Assembly (NCBI GenBank): GCA_944387845.1
Contig: CALXGH010000004.1
Location: 1-37,704, forward strand
Direction of reading: 5' to 3'
Source: an uncultured Oscillospiraceae bacterium
GTDB lineage: Bacteria > Bacillota > Clostridia > Oscillospirales > Oscillospiraceae
DNA: 37,704 nt
In this document: in pieces, positions 32,619-37,704 of the stretch
Numbering within the stretch: the first letter of the stretch is position 1
How the letters are laid out: each line of letters starts with the position of its first letter
The notes under the pieces: generated by a model
Told to the model about the DNA's origin: nothing
What the model saw: only the letters and a program-made list of their open reading frames with translations
Database searches by the model: none
Made by a program: the position numbers and the translations under genes

Positions 32619-35078
32619 ATGAACTTTGAAGATAGATTCACAGAGCGTGCTAAAAACGCACTTACTTATGCCCAGGAGGCCGCTGCGGACCTTGGCCACG
32701 GATATGTTGGCACCGAGCACATACTTTTAGGTGTCGCCAAAGAAGAGGGCGGTATGGCGGCGAAAATACTTAAAAAGACGGGCCTGACTGTTGAGCTCAT
32801 TACTGAGATCCTTGAAAAATACGTAGGCAGGGGCGAGAGCTTTGATACTACCGTTCAGGGACTCACTCCACGGGCAAAGAGAGTAATTGAAAGAGCAGTA
32901 GGCGAATCTGTACGTTTGGGACATAACTATGTTGGTACAGAGCATCTGCTTCTGGGCATACTCAGCGAGACTGACTGCGCTGGTTACAGGGCGATTGTCT
33001 CCGCTGGAGTTGACCCAAATAAGATATATACAGAAGTAATGAATGTGTTCAGGGGAAATGAATATATGCCTGCCACAGCAAAAGGCAGAGGCGCTGGCGA
33101 CAGTAAGGATAACAGCAGCACTAAAAACCTTGATAAATTTAGCAGGGATCTTACAAAAGAGGCCCTTTCAGGTAAGCTTGACCCGGTTATCGGCAGAGCT
33201 GACGAAATAAAGCGTGTTATTCAGATACTTTCCAGAAGAACCAAGAATAACCCTGTGCTCATTGGTGAGCCTGGTGTCGGCAAGACTGCAATCGCAGAGG
33301 GCCTGGCCCAGAAGATCGTAGCCGGTGATGTTCCTGAGACTCTGAGAGGTAAGAGAGTCCTGGCCCTGGACCTTACAGGCATGGTTGCCGGAACAAAATA
33401 CAGAGGCGATTTTGAAGATAGGATTAAAAATGTCATTGAAGAGGTTAAAAACGCTAGAGATATAATCCTCTTCATCGATGAACTCCATACAATAATCGGC
33501 GCTGGCGCCGCTGAAGGTGCCGTTGATGCAGCAAACATACTTAAACCCGCTCTCTCCAGGGGCGAGATACAGGTTGTAGGCGCTACGACTTTAAATGAAT
33601 ACAGAAAGTACATTGAAAAGGACGCGGCATTGGAGAGAAGATTCCAGCCGGTAACGGTAAATGAGCCTACAAAGGAAGAGGCTGAGGAGATACTCTTCGG
33701 TTTGAGAGATAAATATGAGGCACACCATAAGCTGAAGATAACAGATGAGGCCATAAAGGCTGCAGTTGATATGTCCTCAAGGTATATTAACGACCGTTTC
33801 CTGCCTGATAAGGCCATAGACCTTATTGATGAGGCAGCCAGCCGTGTAAGACTTGAGACCATGAAGTTACCGCCAAGCCTGAAAGCCTTGGAGACAGAGG
33901 TAGCCTCTATCGCCGCTGAGAAAGAGGCGGCGATCCAGGCACAGGATTTTGAGCGGGCTGCAAAACTCAGAGATGAGGAAAAGGACAAGAGAGATGAGCT
34001 CCTTACGCTGAGAAAAGGCTGGGAAGACGGTAATACAGATAACACCAAATCCGTTACGGAAGAGGATGTTGCAAACGTAGTTTCCCTCTGGACCGGTATA
34101 CCTGTAAACAGCATTACAGAGGACGAGAGCGAGAGACTTCTCAAGATGGAGAGTATCCTTCACCAGAGAGTGGTAGGTCAGGATGAGGCCGTAAAGACCG
34201 TAAGCCGCGCAATTCGCCGCAGCAGAGTTGGACTTAAAGATCCGAAGAGACCTATTGGTTCCTTCCTGTTCTTAGGACCTACCGGCGTCGGCAAGACCGA
34301 GCTGTGTAAGGCTTTGGCGGAAGCTATGTTCGGAGACGAGAACGCCATGATCAGGATAGATATGTCCGAGTACATGGAAAAGCATACGGTCTCCAAGCTC
34401 ATTGGTTCCCCTCCGGGATATGTTGGCTATGACGAGGGCGGTCAGCTCACTGAAAAAGTAAGACGCCACCCATATTCCGTAGTGCTCTTCGATGAAATTG
34501 AAAAGGCTAATGAGGATGTATTTAATATTATGCTCCAGATCATGGACGACGGCGTTCTCACCGACTCCCAGGGCAGACATGTTGACTTTAAAAACTGCAT
34601 TATCGTTATGACAAGTAACGTAGGCGCAAAGAATATAACAGACAAGAAAGGCAAGCTGGGCTTTGAGGACAGATCCGGCGGGGATGAAGATAATATGTCC
34701 CACGAGAAGATCAAGGAAGCTGTAATGGGCGATTTAAGACGTACATTCAGGCCAGAATTTCTCAACAGAATAGATGATATCATCGTATTCCACCAGCTCA
34801 CCCGTGAAGATATTGCCCAGATCGCTGAGAATATGATAAAGACGGTAAAAGACAGAGTAAAGACCCTTGGTATTACGATAGAAGTTGATAAGACAGCCGT
34901 TGACCGTATGGCTGAAGTCGGTTTTGACCCGGTATACGGCGCAAGGCCGCTCAGAAGAGCTATTCAGTCCAATATCGAGGATATTATCGCCGAGAACATC
35001 CTGGAGGGTAATATTAAAGAAGGAGACAGCGCAACTGTTCTTGAAAAGGACGGTAAGATACTTGTTGAGAAAAACTAA
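32619..35078 (+). CDS. clpC: ATP-dependent Clp protease ATPase subunit ClpC
   Basis: An 819-residue Hsp100 unfoldase that feeds ClpP. Two Clp-N repeats span about 1-150. The first AAA+ domain has Walker A GEPGVGKT at 216-223 and Walker B ILFIDE. The short UVR-type middle domain ([11 protein letters not shown], about 437-450) is diagnostic for ClpC. The second AAA+ domain has GPTGVGKT at 553-560, pore loop GYVGYDEGG and the LGF ClpP-binding loop. AAGGAGG precedes the ATG, and a terminator follows. Confidence 0.98.
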   Translation: MNFEDRFTERAKNALTYAQEAAADLGHGYVGTEHILLGVAKEEGGMAAKILKKTGLTVELITEILEKYVGRGESFDTTVQGLTPRAKRVIERAVGESVRLGHNYVGTEHLLLGILSETDCAGYRAIVSAGVDPNKIYTEVMNVFRGNEYMPATAKGRGAGDSKDNSSTKNLDKFSRDLTKEALSGKLDPVIGRADEIKRVIQILSRRTKNNPVLIGEPGVGKTAIAEGLAQKIVAGDVPETLRGKRVLALDLTGMVAGTKYRGDFEDRIKNVIEEVKNARDIILFIDELHTIIGAGAAEGAVDAANILKPALSRGEIQVVGATTLNEYRKYIEKDAALERRFQPVTVNEPTKEEAEEILFGLRDKYEAHHKLKITDEAIKAAVDMSSRYINDRFLPDKAIDLIDEAASRVRLETMKLPPSLKALETEVASIAAEKEAAIQAQDFERAAKLRDEEKDKRDELLTLRKGWEDGNTDNTKSVTEEDVANVVSLWTGIPVNSITEDESERLLKMESILHQRVVGQDEAVKTVSRAIRRSRVGLKDPKRPIGSFLFLGPTGVGKTELCKALAEAMFGDENAMIRIDMSEYMEKHTVSKLIGSPPGYVGYDEGGQLTEKVRRHPYSVVLFDEIEKANEDVFNIMLQIMDDGVLTDSQGRHVDFKNCIIVMTSNVGAKNITDKKGKLGFEDRSGGDEDNMSHEKIKEAVMGDLRRTFRPEFLNRIDDIIVFHQLTREDIAQIAENMIKTVKDRVKTLGITIEVDKTAVDRMAEVGFDPVYGARPLRRAIQSNIEDIIAENILEGNIKEGDSATVLEKDGKILVEKN

Positions 35079-35096
35079 TTAGTATTTGCCCCAATA

Positions 35097-35136
35097 AAAA
35101 ATGCGGTACCGGTGTAAAATCCGGTGCCGCATTTTA
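35097..35136. terminator. Terminator between clpC and spoIIP
   Basis: AATGCGGTACCGG (from 35100) pairs with CCGGTGCCGCATT (to 35133) with one G-U pair; A-run before and TTTTATT after. It can serve both convergent genes. Confidence 0.9.
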
Positions 35137-35144
35137 TTGTGCTT

Positions 35145-36296
35145 TTATTTAAGGGATAAGATTACCTCTGACGCTGTCTCGCCGAAAAGCCGTATGGCAG
35201 TCAAGGCCTCCTGCAAGGTGTTGCCGTTTGTGCCCACCTCTATAATTAGCGAACCTGTTGTTGTGTGCTGATTGTATCTTGACCCAGATACGGTGAGAGG
35301 CCGCATGAGGGTGGGATATTCATCTGAGGCGGCCTTCTGAAGCATGGTAGCGAAAGCTAGATTTTCACGCCACTTAGGATGTTCAAGACCGTTATAATCC
35401 GTGCCAACTACAAGCATGATCTGGGAGCATGCGTCCACGCCATCTATTTTGGCCACGGTTTTGTACCTGGTGCCTTCACCTTCAAGAGCGTCCCTATGTA
35501 TATCCAGGACTATTTTTATTGACGGGTACTCCTCAAGATATTTTTCCATGGCCTCAAGTGAGCGGTTGTAGGAACCAGTGTAGCTTGGGTAATCGTACAG
35601 AGTTGTGTCATGTATAACCTCGATGCCATTTTCTTCAAATATATCCGCCAGCTCGTTTCCTATACGTACCATATTGTAATTTGTGTCCTCGGTTCTGGAT
35701 GGGTCGGACTCCACATATACATCGTCGCCGCTGGGGGTGTAGGACTCACTGCCATGGGTGTGAATTATCAGGACCTGAGGCCCATCTGAGTCTATTTTTA
35801 TGCTGCTGCCAGAGTCAAGAAGCTGCTGGCCGTCGAGAGTATAGTCTGTCTTGTTGTTAAAATAGATCCCACCGGAATAGTCATAGCTGGAGCTGCCTTC
35901 GCCGGTCATGGTGGTTGGAATTATGGTTATATCTCCCACCTGCGCAGGGGCCTGATCAGTTTGGGAAGAGACATCTTCATTTTCATTTTCGTTTTCTGGC
36001 TCATCCACAGTGTTGCTGTCCATGTCGACTTTCTTCATGGACGGGAAGAAGAAGGAAAAGGGGGACAGATTCTTTATATTAAGATCGTATCCCATGCCAA
36101 AGCCTGTCCTGAGGAGAAAGTCCGATAGTTTCTGATTTCCACCAACAGAGCGGAAAAAGCCCGACAGGGCACTGTCTGCGCTTTTCGGTAGAGCATAGAC
36201 GAGAGTACAAACTAAAAGTAAAAATGCTATTCGTTTTGCCGCCAGTTTTATCACTGATAATCTGTAGCGGTTTTTTATGTAAAATCGATTTCTCAT
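35145..36296 (-). CDS. spoIIP: Stage II sporulation protein P
   Basis: A 383-residue membrane-anchored amidase and endopeptidase that, with SpoIID and SpoIIM, degrades septal peptidoglycan during engulfment. One N-terminal membrane segment (about 18-37) is followed by an acidic linker and the C-terminal amidase_3-like domain. Motifs: HTHGSESYTP (H179, H181, E184), DYPSYTGSYNRSLE, LDIHRDA (265-270) and IIEVGTNGNTLQEA. AGGAGGT-like GGAGGT precedes the ATG. The usual neighbour gpr is not adjacent. Confidence 0.97.
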   Translation of the reverse strand: MRNRFYIKNRYRLSVIKLAAKRIAFLLLVCTLVYALPKSADSALSGFFRSVGGNQKLSDFLLRTGFGMGYDLNIKNLSPFSFFFPSMKKVDMDSNTVDEPENENENEDVSSQTDQAPAQVGDITIIPTTMTGEGSSSYDYSGGIYFNNKTDYTLDGQQLLDSGSSIKIDSDGPQVLIIHTHGSESYTPSGDDVYVESDPSRTEDTNYNMVRIGNELADIFEENGIEVIHDTTLYDYPSYTGSYNRSLEAMEKYLEEYPSIKIVLDIHRDALEGEGTRYKTVAKIDGVDACSQIMLVVGTDYNGLEHPKWRENLAFATMLQKAASDEYPTLMRPLTVSGSRYNQHTTTGSLIIEVGTNGNTLQEALTAIRLFGETASEVILSLK

Positions 36297-36313
36297 AAGT
36301 ATACCTCCGATTA

Positions 36314-36341
36314 AATATATGCGCGACGGGAGAAGATATGC
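36314..36341 (-). promoter_or_regulatory. Probable sigma-E promoter of spoIIP
   Basis: On the minus strand GCATATC (36341-36335), 13 bases, then CATATATT (36321-36314). Both match the mother-cell sigma-E elements (-35 like G/T-C/A-ATATT, -10 like CATA-A-T). spoIIP is sigma-E-dependent in B. subtilis. The transcript leader would be very short, just containing the GGAGGT. Confidence 0.55.
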
Positions 36342-36367
36342 AAAGGTATAATGAGAATTGACATATA

Positions 36368-36376
36368 TGGTATAAT
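36368..36376 (+). promoter_or_regulatory. Extended -10 promoter of the TSCPD-YlmH genes
   Basis: TGGTATAAT is a perfect extended -10. The -35 at the matching distance is poor. The start codon of the first gene is 66 bases downstream. A TTGACA at 36358 is too near to serve. Confidence 0.55.
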
Positions 36377-36442
36377 AACTTAAAAATCAGGACATATCGT
36401 TTCAGAACAAAATCCTATATTATGTTATAGAGGTGCAGATAA

Positions 36443-36697
36443 ATGACAAAAACATATTATACAAAAGGTACATGTTCCACAAAAATAGATCTGGAAGTGG
36501 AGAATGGAATAATCAAGAGCGTGAAGTTTTCCGGTGGCTGTAACGGGAATTTAAAGGGCGTATCAAAACTTGTTGAAGGAAGAAAAGCCTCAGAAGTGGC
36601 TGATCTTTTAAGAGGTACAAAGTGTGGATTTAAAAACACGTCATGTCCCGACCAGCTTGCCAGGGCTCTTGACGAGATGGCTGCGGAAGAGAAATAA
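36443..36697 (+). CDS. TSCPD-domain protein (TIGR03905 type)
   Basis: An 84-residue small protein. The whole length matches the TIGR03905-type family: GTCSTKIDLEVENGIIKSVKFSGGCNGNL, split by typical glycines, then VADLLRGTKCGFKNTSCPDQLARAL with the TSCPD motif. Five cysteines suggest a metal or redox site, and the domain also occurs at the end of some ribonucleotide reductases. The role is unknown. AGAGGTG precedes the ATG. Its stop overlaps the next gene in TAATG. Confidence 0.9.
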   Translation: MTKTYYTKGTCSTKIDLEVENGIIKSVKFSGGCNGNLKGVSKLVEGRKASEVADLLRGTKCGFKNTSCPDQLARALDEMAAEEK

Positions 36698-37425
36698 TGG
36701 ACGAATTTGCAAAAAGGATCTCTGATTTACAGCAGAGGTCCAGGGACAGAAATATGCTGACCCACACCACATTTCTCACCCCGGCTGAGGCATATGAAGT
36801 GCGAGGATGGAACATTGGGGCGTATCTCTCCGGAGGCGGTGAAAACTGTGAGCGGGAGATGGCCTTTTTCCTTCCAGAGTATATTGAGCCTGAAAATCTT
36901 GATATTGAGAAATATATAGCCGCTGTAAAAGTGGAGACGAAGTTTGCCTCCCCTTCCCACCGGGATTTTCTCGGCTCATTTCTGGGCCTTGGTGTAAACA
37001 GGGACGCAGTTGGGGACATAATAGTAACGGGCGATGGGGCCTATATTTACTGCCTGCCTTCCGTTGCGGAGTTTGCGGCTTTGAATCTTACGAAAGTGGG
37101 ACGGGCCGGCGCGAAGACGGAGCGGGTATCGTTAGACGCGGTGCCGGTAAAAGAGATAAAAAAGAAGGAGATCAAGTTTTCCGTAATGAGCCCTCGGCTG
37201 GACGCCGCTGTGTCTGGCATGTTCAATCTCTCAAGAGCTGCCGCCTCGAAGCTCATAGACTCGGGACTTGTGTGTCTCAACTATAAAGAGTGTCTGAAAT
37301 CCGACAAGGAGGTCAGAGAAGGGGATATTATTTCCGCAAGAGGATACGGAAAAGGTGTGATAAAAGAACAGGGCGGCACAAGTCGCCGTGGCAGAACATT
37401 TATATCGGCAGATATATTCAAATGA
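36697..37425 (+). CDS. YlmH-family RNA-binding protein with S4 domain
   Basis: A 242-residue protein. The N-terminal region has THTTFLTPAEAYEV and AFFLPEYIEP; the middle has SHRDFLGSFLGLGVNRDAVGDIIV, the characteristic YlmH segment. The C-terminal S4 domain (about 175-235) reads LDAAVSGMFNLSRAAASKLIDSGLVCLN. Homologs sit in the ylm cluster near ftsZ in Bacillus and help rescue stalled 50S subunits; here the gene is outside that setting. Its ATG overlaps the TSCPD stop by one base. Confidence 0.9.
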   Translation: MDEFAKRISDLQQRSRDRNMLTHTTFLTPAEAYEVRGWNIGAYLSGGGENCEREMAFFLPEYIEPENLDIEKYIAAVKVETKFASPSHRDFLGSFLGLGVNRDAVGDIIVTGDGAYIYCLPSVAEFAALNLTKVGRAGAKTERVSLDAVPVKEIKKKEIKFSVMSPRLDAAVSGMFNLSRAAASKLIDSGLVCLNYKECLKSDKEVREGDIISARGYGKGVIKEQGGTSRRGRTFISADIFK

Positions 37426-37438
37426 GGAGGGCTGTGTT

Positions 37439-37687
37439 ATGAAGCCTGTATTTTGCAACACTTTCAATATCGCACACAATAAGAACAAATCGGAAACGGC
37501 GCTGTCCTTTGCCCATATATATACCGAGCACAATTACACAATGAAAAACGGTTCCCTTACTGATGTGTCAGGACAGGTAGTTGACGAGGTGGCAAGTGTG
37601 CTCCTTACAAGAGAGGGTACTGTGGCCCTAGCGAAACTTCTGAATAAAGTGGTAAAAAATTGGGGAATCGATATAGACAGCGTATAA
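37439..37687 (+). CDS. Small hypothetical protein
   Basis: An 82-residue protein I do not recognise. It begins MKPVFCNTFNIAHNKNKSETALSFAHIY and has helical LLTREGTVALAKLLNKVVKNWG near its end. There is no signal peptide. AGGAGGG lies eight bases before the ATG at 37439; an in-frame start 51 bases earlier overlaps the YlmH-like gene and is rejected. It starts 13 bases after that gene, so it belongs to the same transcript. The window ends 17 bases after its stop. Confidence 0.75.
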   Translation: MKPVFCNTFNIAHNKNKSETALSFAHIYTEHNYTMKNGSLTDVSGQVVDEVASVLLTREGTVALAKLLNKVVKNWGIDIDSV

Positions 37688-37704
37688 AAAAAGCAAAGAG
37701 CCAC

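Noticed and set aside
33221..34144. 307-codon open frame antisense to clpC
   Set aside because: Runs against the conserved ClpC ATPase domains; its composition is a mirror of clpC codons and it has no SD or promoter.
36358..36376. TTGACA plus TATAAT as a classical promoter
   Set aside because: The two hexamers are only 7 bases apart, so they cannot act together; an extended -10 alone is proposed.

Overview
The window reads as a chromosomal segment of an endospore-forming member of the Clostridia. This is inferred from gene content and was not checked against any database. The pointers are the Firmicutes-type S10-spc-alpha ribosomal cluster with a KOW-domain gene between map and infA, zinc-binding S14, AbrB, CtsR-McsA-ClpC, the sporulation proteins SpoVAC and SpoIIP, and strong AGGAGG ribosome binding sites. 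GTG and TTG starts are frequent.

Layout. (1) 1-2455, minus strand: dus, then an ECF sigma factor whose stop overlaps the GTG start of its anti-sigma factor. (2) 2596-18821, plus strand: about 16 kb holding the joined S10, spc and alpha operons, from rpsJ to rplQ. A strong extended -10 promoter and a structured leader of about 320 nt precede rpsJ. Unusually long, hairpin-rich spacers also interrupt the cluster before rplC, before rpsH and before rpmJ, so regulation by RNA structure at several points is likely. (3) 18822-23256: orphan spoVAC, an AEC-family permease, a lipoprotein resembling only the N-terminal domain of M1 aminopeptidases, greA and a YitT-family membrane protein. (4) 23268-26675, minus strand: an AbrB-like regulator, argS, a DUF1934 gene and murI; the last three look like one operon read murI to argS. 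(5) 26676-29224: a possible small RNA, two unrecognised small proteins, and a membrane protein with two winged-helix-like repeats and an XpaC-like C-terminus. (6) 29263-31134, minus strand: a ferredoxin, a TrmN6-like methyltransferase and rsmI. (7) 31484-35136, plus strand: the class III heat-shock operon ctsR-mcsA-clpC, with two CtsR boxes bracketing its promoter and no mcsB between mcsA and clpC. (8) 35145 to the end: spoIIP on the minus strand with a sigma-E-like promoter, then a TSCPD protein, a YlmH-like S4 protein and a small unknown protein on the plus strand.

Taken together this is mainly core genome: ribosome production, Sec translocation, start-methionine removal, RNA modification, wall precursor supply and protein quality control, with sporulation genes between. 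I saw no tRNA, rRNA, CRISPR array, insertion sequence, integrase or prophage gene. No wholly new multi-gene system is evident. The most interesting parts are the unexplained RNA structures in the ribosomal cluster and several unusual gene architectures: the XpaC-like protein with duplicated winged helix, the M1 N-domain lipoprotein, orphan spoVAC, the mcsB-less clpC operon, and odd tails on S3 and L3.
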